From assembly GCF_964204865.1 (NCBI RefSeq), contig NC_135252.1:372001-436000 (forward strand): 64,000 nt of DNA. The letters run 5' to 3'. The notes under the pieces are model-generated. The model made no database searches. It saw only the letters and a program-made list of their open reading frames with translations, and had not been told where the DNA came from. Positions 1 through 12,599 of this stretch are shown here, piece after piece. The DNA comes from Styela clava (Eukaryota; Chordata; Ascidiacea; Stolidobranchia; Styelidae). The position numbers were made by a program, and so were the translations under genes. Numbering within the stretch: the stretch's first letter is position 1; each line of letters starts with the position of its first letter.

Positions 1-100
1 GCACAATCTCTGTAATTAATTATTTTTCACATACCCAGCCTAGCTCTAGTTTATTACTCAGTAACTTATAAGTTATCTTACTTACTGTTATTCATCTGTA

Positions 101-1027
101 ATGGCTACTAACGAGATACATGGAATTGTTGAGTTCCTTTTTGAGGATTTCGATAAAATCGAAGAATTTCCTCATTCGAAAGCATCAACACAAGTAAAAA
201 ATAGAAGAACTCCGGAAGTTTCCGATGATCAAGTTATAAAATTGGTCAATAACGTAAGATCCGACTTAGAGCTAACATTTGAAGGCTTGAATATTATAAA
301 AGCCCTCATGCAAGTCTTTGCCAGAGAGAAAGGAGCTGACCAAGTCATGCTAAAATTCTCTCAATGCTCACACCTCTCGCCAAAGATGTTCGCTGGGCAT
401 ACGGAAAAAATTTTTACAGCGAAAGCCATGTTGGAAATAACCAACTACATTCTCAAGCCACTGGATGACAATGTAACATTTGCCACCCCGAAGAATTTAT
501 TTTGCGAACAGGTCGACAGTTATGAAAAAGGCATAATTGAGTACATTGCAGGATATACCCTGAAAAAGGGGTATATTAAATTTGCAGAATCAGCAAAAGC
601 CCTGGACTCCCTCTGTGCAAAAAGGCCCTCCCATTCAACAATCCCATTACTGCAGTTCCCGGAGGGAAAGCTAAAGTATCCAACTCAAGCATACTTGTTA
701 CTATTAGAAGAGGCTTACCAAAAAGTAGCGCAGGAATGTGCTAAACAGCCACATCTTATAGACTTTGCAGGAATTGAAAATAAGTTAGAAGAGTCTCAAA
801 ACTTTGATACCAATGTCAATGACATGCTACCCTATTGCAATGGACAAAAAGAAAGTGTCAAGATAGCAAGATATGTAACGAGTTTATTTATAAGAGTGCT
901 TTCACATGCATATGCAAGAAAGTTGTTTTACAAATTATTCAAAAAGAGGGCCCCGGGGTCTGGTGTCTGTTCTAGAGGTACTAGACCAGATTTGGCAAGA
1001 ATCAGCAACAGTCATATTTTCAATTAA
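101..1027 (+). CDS. Transposase-like protein, probable C-terminal part
   Basis: An uninterrupted 308-residue frame. I do not recognise the whole protein. Residues about 145-155 read IEYIAGYTLKK, which resembles the I-A-G-Y-x-x-x-K segment found near the C terminus of P-element/THAP9-type transposases, and the mostly helical, Lys/Glu-rich composition fits that class. It has no THAP zinc finger and no catalytic core of its own. A candidate AATAAA polyadenylation signal lies at 1048-1053, just after the stop. It is tail-to-tail with a minus-strand P-type transposase gene that appears to lack exactly this kind of C-terminal region, so it could be an inverted piece of a related element or an independent gene. 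The start is the first ATG of the frame; an upstream exon outside the window is possible. Coding status is likely, identity uncertain. Confidence 0.5.
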   Translation: MATNEIHGIVEFLFEDFDKIEEFPHSKASTQVKNRRTPEVSDDQVIKLVNNVRSDLELTFEGLNIIKALMQVFAREKGADQVMLKFSQCSHLSPKMFAGHTEKIFTAKAMLEITNYILKPLDDNVTFATPKNLFCEQVDSYEKGIIEYIAGYTLKKGYIKFAESAKALDSLCAKRPSHSTIPLLQFPEGKLKYPTQAYLLLLEEAYQKVAQECAKQPHLIDFAGIENKLEESQNFDTNVNDMLPYCNGQKESVKIARYVTSLFIRVLSHAYARKLFYKLFKKRAPGSGVCSRGTRPDLARISNSHIFN

Positions 1028-1215
1028 TTTTTTTTAGTAACTGCTAAAATAAAAAGCTTGAGGTACTTGATTGAGTCTATTGTTTAATTATTGTGTATCT
1101 CTTATTTCCAATGTTATGGCATAGTAATATAATATAATCTTCAAATGCTATGGTTGTAGATCTTTTTAGAGATTGTGATCATATTGAATAAAACCATACA
1201 AAAAATACAACTCAC

Positions 1216-4200
1216 TTCCCACTCCAACAGTGAACCTATGAAGTCATTCTTCAACCAAGACAGTCTATCATCGTCGACGCATCGTATGGGGCAATTACAG
1301 GAACAGTTGACAATTTCATACCATCTGAATGGACGATACATGCATAACTGACACAAAAATAGGGAATTTTTTTTCTTTTAAAAAATGACCGACTTACTTT
1401 GCAAACATCAAAACAAATTTGGCAGTTCCATTCGTCCCATTCATTGTTTTTAAACATTGGCCGACGTTCCAGCTCAGCACATCAGTTGCAAGATTGACTT
1501 TCATCTGAAAATAAAAAAGATTTTCCCAAATCACTCTGTATTAAAAAAAATTAGTTATTGAAAATCCTGTTACCACAGTCAAGGGCATTGGCAGCGAATC
1601 AAAAATTTTAGTTGAAATAAGTCCATTTCAGGGATTTCATCAGCGTGTCGTGCGGCCAAACCAACACAATTAGACTATTAGCTTACCTTACTATATGGTG
1701 TTAACTCTACATGTGATGGACTCAGTCTGGTACGGCCAAGGACCTGAACAGATTCCTGCATATAAAGATCTTTAATATGCCTCCACACAATGTCCTGGCC
1801 ACCTCGGCGCATATGCTTCTTCCCACCAACTTTTGATGCATATAACGAGTTTCGAACAGTCTGAACAAATGAAAAAAAGACTGTTGAAAATTAACGCATC
1901 ATGGTAAACATTATACAATGCCATTTGCCCATTTCTTTTATTACCTTGATCAAATGTGATGGATCAGAACATAGGTATATGTTCCTGTCAGAGTCGCATA
2001 TATTAGGAGCAAACAATACACCATCACAAGGCAATTCCAAGTTGCCACTTAAAAGTTGGAAAAAGCGACGGTTGGTACTGTGACCATCTGCGATTACAGC
2101 AAGGATCTTTACGCTTCGGCTCTCACATTCAATTAAAAGTTCCCAAAACACCCGACAAAGCTTGGAGGCTGGGGAGTTACGGGTTGCATACCACGCCAAA
2201 GGAATCGACAGATCTCGCTTCACGGTTCTAACGTAGAATACTGAAGAAACATGTAGAACATTAATACTGCGTTACATAAAAAGTCTACCGTAGTAAAACC
2301 CCAGTAACAACTTACCTAAAATGTGTGAAGCAAGCTGGTCATTATTGCCATTCCTTGCCATTTCTTTGTCCACGAAACCAATCAATTTGCCGTTACGACA
2401 GACCAGATTTTCTCTAACTGTATCAGAGATTCATATATATGACAATGATGTAAGATTGTAAATAAAAATTAAAGTGAGCTTACCCTTCATCTCATCGAGA
2501 GCAACAAATCCAATCAATGAACCCTTGTCTTTGATGACTCTCTCCATTTCTTTCAATGCCAGTTTGTTAATCCCAGATTGTGGTGGAATGACATTTCTGC
2601 AAAAATAAAAAATAAATCAGCAATCGCGAGTCACTGACCAATGTATGATATAATAAGTAGACAGATAATAGACAAAATATTTTTTTTAAATAGACTGAAA
2701 GAAAACAACATGGCCAAATGGTTATCAAAGTTAATTTAAATTCACCATAGTACACCCCAACAATTGTCAGAAGCATTACATTTACCTGTAGCGATTCAAA
2801 GTGCTTGGGGAAGGCAGAGTCAGCACCTGACTTGTTCGCAGATGATCATAGGCAGAAGGCGATCTGCAATAGAGTTCCATAGCCCAACGAATCACATCTG
2901 GATGGTACCGACGTGAAGAGGGGTGAGCATTGGAGTTGGCAAGCTGCTGACCAAAAACATTTGCTGCCAAGTATTCAAGATGGAACTTTCAGAAGCGAAA
3001 GTCAGTCATACAATTAATCTCTTGAGTCTAGTACATTAAAAATTATTTGATCGTGAAATAAAACAAAAAGTAAACATGACCTTGATCATATCATGCACAG
3101 TATCATCAACTTGCAACATGACCTGGCTTGGATGGTGTTCTTCCTCGTCATTTTTGAACTGTTCTGACATGCAGCTGCTGCACATTGGGCATCCAATTGA
3201 CACATCTACTAAAAATATCCTGCAATCATATATATGCTCTCGAGACAGTCGAACAGCGATTTTTTACTAACATACCAATTGTGCTACATGATGTTGACCG
3301 ATATATATTTTTGATATTAATCTTGTCACCTCCCCACGACAAAACTGGGTGAACCAATGTACTGCCATCCCGCCGATCAATACCGCAACACAACTCCAAT
3401 TTGCCTAATTTGTCTTAAATGGATAACACAAATTTGAGTTACAGAATAAAACAAAGGTGAACTTGTCAAAAGAAAATGTATACCTAAAACAGAATTCAGA
3501 GTATCACATCTGTCAACTCCTAGCTTTGCAATCTCGACTTTCCAGCCAGAAAAATGAGCACTTTGCATTGCACCATCTTCTCCATACTCAACTCTTTTTT
3601 CATCATTGTGTAAAATTATTTCAGTTTGTTTTAGATTGATAAGTTGTTAGATACAATTTGGTATGTCATATGGCTCATGGGTATATTTGTGATTTGGTAT
3701 TTGCAATTTATCTTAGCTATTTACTCTGTACAATCCTGTAGCCTCCTAGTATGAGTTTTAATATTCTGCCATCTAAAAATATTCCCTAACGACAAACTTG
3801 CGCTACAATGAAAAACTGCTAATTCATGCTGTCAAACTCAATTACTACTCAAATGACACAGCAACAAAATAATTGAAAACTAAAATGTTATCCTATTCTC
3901 TGCAAGTTGAAAACCAAACTATAATTGATAACTTCTGTTTAAAAAAAACTACCTTATACTAGGCACGCAGTAATCATCCTTTCTCATCTCTGCAATAAAT
4001 TTTCCTCGGTGCTCATACAAAGCCCACTTATCTGTATAAAAAGTTCAATCAAAATTTGCTAAACAAGCAAAAAAAATTTCTACAGATGCATACCTTTCAT
4101 ATATTGCGACAAGTATGAAGTGGCACTGACCAAACTCCTAGTAGATCGATATCGAATTTTTTCCGGCAGTGGTTCACGCACAGCTGGGAGAGGTCTTGTT

Positions 4201-4827
4201 TTTTCCTGGTACACAGCTGAACTCCTGGGAATTTTTCTGCATGGAACTGCTCCGAGTCTTAAAGAGCTTTTTTTCCCATGCCGAAGTATATCGGTTCCCA
4301 GGAAATGGTCTTCACATATTGAGGCCCTAAATATAAAAAGGTAAAGTATATTGGTATAACAATATGAAGATGTCAAAAGCTAGCTATGGTCATTTTGTGC
4401 AAAATTTGAATTAAATGCAAAACAAATTAGATGGCTTGGTAGGCTTAGCAAATTATAACGATAAATATACGATAAGAAAAATTAACAAATATTCCGGGTT
4501 TCTGATAATCCACACAGCAGAATTTTTGAACGCAATTACTCAATTATACTATTATAGGCTGTATAAATTTGTTTATATGTTTAATATGCCTAGATAAGTA
4601 CATTACGTTTCTTTGTGCAGCATAGCCTTGATGTTATCTCCTCTGCTACTGTCTCTCATCGCCAATAAAAAATTGGACAACCCCTCCCGGTGTTTCCTTT
4701 CCTGAGGAGTCTTTGCCAGATCGGGCCGAAGAACAGAAAATAGTGTTTTTACAGACTGTCCTGCTTTCCTAGACTTGACATAGGAGTAGCTGCATCCCGG
4801 CACTGCACAATGCGTTCCAGCTGGCAT
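1216..4827 (-). CDS. THAP-domain P-element-type transposase, 13 exons
   Basis: Read on the minus strand, exons are 4827-4607, 4326-4094, 4031-3953, 3593-3484, 3404-3276, 3208-3081, 2985-2786, 2596-2484, 2417-2316, 2240-1945, 1860-1687, 1504-1398 and 1347-1216. All have GT donors and AG acceptors, and the phase carries through the first twelve. Exons 1-2 form a THAP DNA-binding finger: CAVPGC in exon 1, then ICEDHF and AVPC in exon 2. Exon 7 (RRYHPDVIRWAMELYCRSPS) matches the HTH-like region of P transposases. Exon 8 has FVALDEM, exon 9 LIGFVD, and exon 10 IADGHSTNRRFF and SDPSHLIK, the RNase H-like catalytic region with candidate Asp residues. Exon 12 opens MKVNLATDVLS, a typical post-catalytic motif. 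In exon 13 the expected PY...DDDRLSWL stretch is split between two frames near 1270, suggesting a one-base frameshift. No C-terminal continuation was found on this strand and no terminal inverted repeats were seen. It may be a decaying P-type element or a host gene of THAP9 type. Confidence 0.82.
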
Positions 4828-5043
4828 AGTAAAAAATATTTAAATCACTTAATATATATATATAACAATACTCACGTATCGATACCACAAATACTTGGTT
4901 TGCTTCTCCAAACTGTGTACAATTTGAGTATAATTCGACAAACAGCAACAAAACGCAGAAAAGTTGATGCTAAGTGCAAAGAGTTCAATGGCGCAAATAT
5001 TTTCAATTGGAATTGTTTGAGATGCAACGCAATGAGGAAATAA

Positions 5044-6170
5044 ATTTATATTCTATTCCAGAGGTGTATCACTGCTCGATTTTTATTATAAAAGGTATCT
5101 TCTTCATAGAAATATCTTCATAGAATTCATTCTATCTTCATAGAATTCATTCTATCTTCATAGAATAATTGACATATTTTGTGATGATTCCTGACACAAA
5201 GTGTTTGATTGTGTAATACAGTTATTTCATATGGAATTGACGCACTGGATTTAAGTTAATAAAGTTTAAATGTTTGCAGTGCTGTAGGACATTTCTTCAC
5301 CCATTTAACGATTTATTACCAGAATTTTAAGAGATGATAGAGGCCGCTATTCCGAAATGGGAAAATGTTCTGTGGTGTCACGTCCTGTAGTGTCACATAC
5401 AATATGCACATTATTGGCATGGATTTACCGTGTTACATTAAGTAACTTGAGCAACACATAGAGGGGCAGTTCATCTACTGCACCAGAAAATATTATGGGC
5501 TCCCACTGTACCATCGCAAAAATTTACAGCATTACACAACGTCTTGTTAGTGCATGATGGATTTGCCGCCCTGTAGTGTCACGCTATATTTTTTTTATCT
5601 ATTAAGTAAGTCTTGGGTGTAACTTTTGTGCAATTTTTTACATATTCAATAAAGCAACTGATTGGACAATGAAACAAAACATGTAGCTGAAAATGTGAAA
5701 ATATATTGCATCCAACAACATGCAAAATTTCTGTTGTGTCACTTGTCCTGTAGTGTCACTTGGAATAGCCCATAAGCACGTGCTTAGGGCACCAGGCAAA
5801 GAGGGGCACCACAGAAATTTTAGAGCAGAATTTTATATAGTTGATCGGTGTTTATTAAAATATTCACCAAACGACTCAAACTTTGAAATGTTCGCTTATT
5901 ATTCGTCTTCAAGTATCATAATATTAACCTTCTTTATTAAAATAAACACTGAAAGTTATTTATTGGAAACGAAATGGGCCTATGAGTCGTTTTCTTAAAT
6001 TGCTGTTGTTTTTTCTTTCTAGTATTCTCCTTGTTGCTGCATTTTTGTTTTAAAAAAATTCTTTTCTCTTTAACAATTGAACCAATGAACTATTTACACT
6101 TCGTGGCGGTTCCACGATCGCATTTCAACGATCTAGTGGTCAGCGAAGTCGGTAGTTTTTTGATAAGGAA
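5044..6170. other. Non-coding stretch with short repeats
   Basis: No convincing gene. It holds a small tandem repeat at about 5104-5167 (a ~22-bp unit containing atcttcatagaattc) and three copies of cctgtagtgtcac near 5386, 5572 and 5746, the first and last preceded by a related tctgt(g/t)gtgtcac. The spacing of roughly 180 bp suggests an eroded repeat, but the sequences between them do not align well by eye. Confidence 0.5.
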
Positions 6171-6174
6171 GACT

Positions 6175-6820
6175 AGGGTGGTCCTGTCATGCTGATACAT
6201 TCCGTGCGGCTAACAGAACAATTTTAGCGTATATTCGTATCGAATGGCGGAACGGTTTTGAGCTTTTTTTAGCTATTCCAACTGGGGCCGCGCAATCGAT
6301 TTTTTTTAGCTAGGTCTCGAAATACCAACTTAGACGGACTTGGTTGGTATTTGACGATGGCACTAAGCTTGCTCACGCTGCAAGTTTTTAAATGACTCAT
6401 ATATACTCAATATAACAATTCGTAATAAAATGAGTGTCGCAAGAAAAGTGACATAAGGAAAACACGGCGGAAACGTATTTCCTTGCCCATCACACAGTGG
6501 CTGGTTTGATTTCAAGTAATTCCTGTCACGGAAGAATATAATTTGAAGCGACATTAAACGCGAGATGCGCAAAATACAACCGTAATTCTCGGGAATTAAC
6601 TTTAATATAACTGAAGGTTTTATATATCTTCTTTAGAAGAACGCCACCCATGCAACATAATAATAGTCTGATTAGAACGGTAAACTCTCGTTGTTTATTA
6701 AATTAAAAGTAGGTAAACTCGCGATATTTCGATCATTTTTGGGCTTTCTCCGACTTGCGGCCCGCGAGACCTCCTCAAAAGTTTTTGCGGTCCTTCAATC
6801 TAACAACCTTGAACCACCCT
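6175..6820. mobile_element. Possible MITE with short inverted ends
   Basis: The left end agggtggtcctg and the right end caaccttgaaccaccct give a 10-bp imperfect terminal inverted repeat around about 646 bp of non-coding sequence. Flanking duplications are not clear, so this is a weak call. Confidence 0.3.
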
Positions 6821-6949
6821 GAGGTAGACTACCAGGTAGGCCTACCGGTAGAATTTCAAACTACAGTTGTGACTTGTATCCTTTGGTATTTCAATTCACG
6901 TTGAGACTGGAGGCATGAATCTTTATTGTCACACTCCCTCAGGATTAGA

Positions 6950-7030
6950 GCTCAACCGATATATCGGCCTGATATTGCGTGTTTGCCGATATATCATATC
7001 GGCAGTAAACAGCCGATATTTATATCGGCT
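6950..7030. repeat. Palindromic ccgatat-rich hAT-type end
   Basis: A dense set of inverted ccgatat/atatcgg motifs follows the start gagctcaaccgatatatcgg. This layout is typical of the end of a non-autonomous hAT element (established pattern for '...ctcaaccgatat' MITEs). The matching other end was not located. Confidence 0.4.
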
Positions 7031-7344
7031 ATAAATAACAGAAAAAAACCTAAAAATGTTCGTAAAAGTTGTTTTATTTACTGTTGGTTGTGATTATTTT
7101 TAATGAATAATACACTTCCGTAAATGCTCGTTTTAACGCCCGGTCTTGATTAAGGGCCCTTTGAATAGCCGCCCGTGTGAACAGGACATGAAAATAAATA
7201 AGGGCCGGTGCTTGAATACCCGCCCGGTGTAAAAGTTTTGTAACGATCGATCTTATCTACCGGTATTTTTGTGTGTCATTTTACTTTAAAAATAACAAGC
7301 GCCCCTGCTTGAATAAGGGCCCGGTTAGTGAGTATGCTTAAAAA

Positions 7345-9162
7345 AATAAGCGCCTGGGCTATTAAACGAGCAAATACGGTATGTGGTTTATTGTTTCTAT
7401 AATTAAATTATCCTGTAAAAAATCCTAATCCCTTACAGCCTTATGTGTGCTGCAGAACTGAAAGATGAACGGCCTCGTCTCGCGGCTAAAGGCCACTACT
7501 TTTTCCTTAAAAAATATTTATTATCAATTTATTGACGTAATATCACGTATTGCAGCATTTCCTCTGTTCTGCGCCGTTTGTGGTGTTTTGCCTGTACCGG
7601 TATTCAGTTTGTAGTAAGACCGAGGCAATGCTTTCACTGTTTCATGCTTTTGATATTGGTACCGGTACCATATCATATAACTTACCGTAAAATATTCTGT
7701 TATTCGTTTTTCATATCTTGTTTTAAAGCTCCCGACGAACACAAACGTATTTCAGGCAACATTGTACTACAAGATAATAAATATGAAGATGTATTTCATA
7801 ACGTTGGCCTCCGAACTGTGCCTCCGTTTTTGACTTTTTGAATTTCATTGAGTGTTACATGTCGGGCGCGAAGTTCCGAGAGAAGATTGTTCCTTTGAGC
7901 GTTGACTGTTTTTACAATACGGCGTGCTCTTTTCCGAAATTTTGGTCCGTGATCGGTTCCTCATTCATGCAATAAAACACCAAATGCATGCACCATTTCA
8001 TGAATCATAATATCCAATACCTTTTCAAGGTTTGTTTGCCATCGCCGATTTAATAAATAATTTCTATTTAATTCTATATCTATTTCCTGGCGTCACTACC
8101 GGTATACCCTCACATCTTTATTTAGGTTGATAGTAGTACTTAACAGAGGCTCAATTGCTACAATAAACATATAAATACTCGGCGAATTTCATTTTCAAAT
8201 TTTAGTGATCCTTGATTTCATCCAGCTCGCTGTCACTGATTGCGTACCGGCATCCTACTGCCAGATTTACGATAATTTGACACGCTCAGTCATATTTTGC
8301 CATCTACATTCTGACACGCCTCGGCCGTATTCTGTCACCCCTAACCTGACACCACGCAACGGCCGTATTTCGTCACCCCTAATCTGACACGCAACAACCG
8401 TATCTGGCTATCCCTAATTTGACTTGACGACCCTATTTCGTCACGTCCATTTTGACACACAACTACGCATTTCGTCACCTCTATACTTGATTTAAATGTA
8501 TTGATAATTAGACGTCCAATATCGCTGTAATATCTATCTAAAAAGTAAAAAGATAATTGTGGTAAATTAAGTTCAAATACAAAACCACTTTGAACTATGA
8601 TACATATATATTTTTCATAAAATTACCGGAATATATATACGCTATGTTTGGTATTATATATGTCCAGTTCAAAACGTGATGCTACTATTCTGGCATGCGG
8701 AGATCAAATCATTAAGGTTTCTTCGCACCGACCGTATTTCGCCACCCTTAATCTGACACGCACCGACCGTATTTCGTCACCCCTAATTTGACTCGATGAC
8801 CCTATTTCGTCAGCCCTACACAGCCAATAAGACTTCTATGCTACCAACCCAAATATGAAGTTATTGAATTTAATGAAAATTAACGAAACAGATTCATACA
8901 AAGTTTATTGTATTACATAATACTGTAAAAAGGAATATTAGATGTCGAAGAAGCTAACATCATAACCTAGATTCTAGAATTTCATTCCCACTAACAAAAG
9001 GCCTTGTTCGTATCATCTGACAGAGTGGAAGCCCTGCAGCAGGGGTGACCTGCTAAACCAACGACTAATATACCGCTAAACTGAGGACTATCAGTGAAGA
9101 GCGTGGACTTGCACTCATGCGCCCGACTATATGGACCTTTCCCCGACCTTTGACACCCGAAA
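7345..9162. repeat. 1,818-bp direct tandem duplication, copy 1
   Basis: The block is repeated head-to-tail with an exact 1,818-bp offset; for example gcgcctgggctatt occurs at 7350 and 9168. I saw no differences between the copies where I compared them. It is AT-rich, with no recognisable gene; the short open frames inside look random. An A-rich AAAAAT microhomology occurs at both edges and at the junction. Confidence 0.95.
8270..8500. repeat. Degenerate ~35-bp minisatellite (copy 1)
   Basis: Six or so degenerate units of 33-38 bp, each built as gacacgc...ccgtatttcgtcacccctaat. Three further units of the same motif occur at about 8726-8815. The whole arrangement recurs 1,818 bp downstream because of the block duplication. 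Confidence 0.75.
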
Positions 9163-10980
9163 AATAAGCGCCTGGGCTATTAAACGAGCAAATACGGTAT
9201 GTGGTTTATTGTTTCTATAATTAAATTATCCTGTAAAAAATCCTAATCCCTTACAGCCTTATGTGTGCTGCAGAACTGAAAGATGAACGGCCTCGTCTCG
9301 CGGCTAAAGGCCACTACTTTTTCCTTAAAAAATATTTATTATCAATTTATTGACGTAATATCACGTATTGCAGCATTTCCTCTGTTCTGCGCCGTTTGTG
9401 GTGTTTTGCCTGTACCGGTATTCAGTTTGTAGTAAGACCGAGGCAATGCTTTCACTGTTTCATGCTTTTGATATTGGTACCGGTACCATATCATATAACT
9501 TACCGTAAAATATTCTGTTATTCGTTTTTCATATCTTGTTTTAAAGCTCCCGACGAACACAAACGTATTTCAGGCAACATTGTACTACAAGATAATAAAT
9601 ATGAAGATGTATTTCATAACGTTGGCCTCCGAACTGTGCCTCCGTTTTTGACTTTTTGAATTTCATTGAGTGTTACATGTCGGGCGCGAAGTTCCGAGAG
9701 AAGATTGTTCCTTTGAGCGTTGACTGTTTTTACAATACGGCGTGCTCTTTTCCGAAATTTTGGTCCGTGATCGGTTCCTCATTCATGCAATAAAACACCA
9801 AATGCATGCACCATTTCATGAATCATAATATCCAATACCTTTTCAAGGTTTGTTTGCCATCGCCGATTTAATAAATAATTTCTATTTAATTCTATATCTA
9901 TTTCCTGGCGTCACTACCGGTATACCCTCACATCTTTATTTAGGTTGATAGTAGTACTTAACAGAGGCTCAATTGCTACAATAAACATATAAATACTCGG
10001 CGAATTTCATTTTCAAATTTTAGTGATCCTTGATTTCATCCAGCTCGCTGTCACTGATTGCGTACCGGCATCCTACTGCCAGATTTACGATAATTTGACA
10101 CGCTCAGTCATATTTTGCCATCTACATTCTGACACGCCTCGGCCGTATTCTGTCACCCCTAACCTGACACCACGCAACGGCCGTATTTCGTCACCCCTAA
10201 TCTGACACGCAACAACCGTATCTGGCTATCCCTAATTTGACTTGACGACCCTATTTCGTCACGTCCATTTTGACACACAACTACGCATTTCGTCACCTCT
10301 ATACTTGATTTAAATGTATTGATAATTAGACGTCCAATATCGCTGTAATATCTATCTAAAAAGTAAAAAGATAATTGTGGTAAATTAAGTTCAAATACAA
10401 AACCACTTTGAACTATGATACATATATATTTTTCATAAAATTACCGGAATATATATACGCTATGTTTGGTATTATATATGTCCAGTTCAAAACGTGATGC
10501 TACTATTCTGGCATGCGGAGATCAAATCATTAAGGTTTCTTCGCACCGACCGTATTTCGCCACCCTTAATCTGACACGCACCGACCGTATTTCGTCACCC
10601 CTAATTTGACTCGATGACCCTATTTCGTCAGCCCTACACAGCCAATAAGACTTCTATGCTACCAACCCAAATATGAAGTTATTGAATTTAATGAAAATTA
10701 ACGAAACAGATTCATACAAAGTTTATTGTATTACATAATACTGTAAAAAGGAATATTAGATGTCGAAGAAGCTAACATCATAACCTAGATTCTAGAATTT
10801 CATTCCCACTAACAAAAGGCCTTGTTCGTATCATCTGACAGAGTGGAAGCCCTGCAGCAGGGGTGACCTGCTAAACCAACGACTAATATACCGCTAAACT
10901 GAGGACTATCAGTGAAGAGCGTGGACTTGCACTCATGCGCCCGACTATATGGACCTTTCCCCGACCTTTGACACCCGAAA
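9163..10980. repeat. 1,818-bp direct tandem duplication, copy 2
   Basis: Second copy of the tandem block. Identity ends at the gacacccgaaaaat junction, after which unique sequence follows. The apparent absence of substitutions means a very recent duplication or an assembly duplication. Confidence 0.95.
10088..10318. repeat. Degenerate ~35-bp minisatellite (copy 2)
   Basis: Duplicate of the array in the first tandem block, with the satellite units at about 10544-10633 duplicated as well. Unit core: ccgtatttcgtcacccctaa. Confidence 0.75.
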
Positions 10981-11524
10981 AATTCTTCCCATACTTTACC
11001 ATTGCAAAATTTTCGGGGCTATTGTAAGAGTGCTTTACGAGTTGGGGTAAGTGTTTCAAACCATCATTATGATTCATCGCATACAACAATCTGTTTTTTC
11101 AAAGTACCGGTAAAGAATTTTAGCCTAGCTATTTTTACACTAATTTTTTATTACTGCAATTAAATTAAAACTCCTAGGAGGACAGAGTGATTATTGAATT
11201 ATCTGATTTATATTTAAGTTTCCGAAACACGACTGAAAACTAACGAATAGGGTTCAAAAACGCGAAAACGAGGTAATGTTTACGACCACGCTTGAAAATA
11301 TGTCTGAGTGAGAAAAGTATCTGAGCGGATGCGAAAAGGGAGCATTGTTACGTCACTTTTTGCATCTTGCTGATTGGCCAATGTCACGAAGTAAACAAGG
11401 AAGTCGATGCTTGGGGAAAGGTTCATAACGTTTGAAGGGCGAGGGCCTTTCGTATAAATAGTCGTGTACACAAGTCGTTTCTGTAATTAATTATGCAGTA
11501 CCGTCTTTTGTGCTAATCAATAAT
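10981..11524. other. Unique non-coding sequence
   Basis: No gene, RNA gene or repeat structure recognised. Confidence 0.4.
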
Positions 11525-11824
11525 CAGTGGTTCTCAACCTTTTTTTCTTTCGTGGCCCACTTTCGTTGCATGAAAATTCTGTGGCCCACTAACTTTCTCA
11601 TGCAAGGGAAAAACTACAAGAGAAACGAGACTCGTTTTTGCAAAAATAAATACTTTCATTTTAATAATTAGAATGAGAAGCAGCAGCATCATTCATTGCT
11701 ACCACCATAAAAATTTGATCATAATGACACAAATGAAACCAAACTTTTCAATAACTGTAGTAATTTTTAATAGGCTTGTGGCCCACTTGAAAATGATTCT
11801 ATGGCCCAAGGTTGAGAACCAGTG
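11525..11824. mobile_element. hAT-type MITE, 300 bp
   Basis: Left end cagtggttctcaacc and right end ggttgagaaccagtg are inverted repeats of the common hAT type. 'gtggcccac' is repeated just inside both ends (subterminal motif). There is no coding capacity. An exact 8-bp target duplication is not evident. Confidence 0.8.
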
Positions 11825-12599
11825 TGCTAATGGATGAAAGAAAACTAGGCTACGTCAAGATGCCGGCGTATCCTGGCAAATCTTTTGTTTTGTTGACATT
11901 CGTTTTTTTTGGTCTTGATCCATTCAACAGCTCAGCACACGGAATTTTAAGTACTCAGCGTTTCATTTGGTTTTGCTTGCTTTCAAAAAAAAATTCGAAT
12001 CTAATCTTCCTACGTGAAAGTGATTTGAGAAGCTATGCAAAACTAGTATTTAAATTTAAAGTCAGTCATCGATAGAGGCAATGTTTTTTGTTTAAGTAGG
12101 TAGCATGCGAGGCATTTTCTTATATAGGTCCTTGTTTCAAATTATGTGTGTTCTTCTCATCCTTCATCACGGAATACCATATTATTCTATTTGGACAAGG
12201 CATGACATAGAAACAATGCAGACCCTTTGGTACAATTAGAGTTATGCGCGTATAAGCGGACCCCAAATTAATTTCAAGGTTTTCCCGCTCGAAATTGAAA
12301 AAAGTTGAAAACCACCACCTTCCTGGCGGGTTGTATTATTTCGTAGCGATAAAGCAGCACTTTGTATCGAGACTGGAACCACCGTCATATTTGTTTAATG
12401 AAATAACCAGAAAAAAATGTTTCACATTCAATATTATTCAATTTTAATACACTAGACCCAATAAAATGAAAAATGATAAAAAAAAGTTCACATCCTTCCA
12501 TTCTCTGCAGACTGGCACAGCGCTAACATTCTGTAAGACATCTTGAATTATAAAATCGCCCGAAAAATTCGACTGTTGTTGTTATCAGATGGAAAATTT
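11825..12599. other. Non-coding stretch 3' of RNPS1
   Basis: No gene recognised on either strand. It includes the 3' flank of the minus-strand RNPS1 homolog. Confidence 0.35.

Noticed and set aside
7524-10205. Duplicated 72-, 87- and 60-codon frames in the 1,818-bp block
   Set aside because: Identical only because the block is duplicated; no domain, no splice context, frames on opposite strands overlap.
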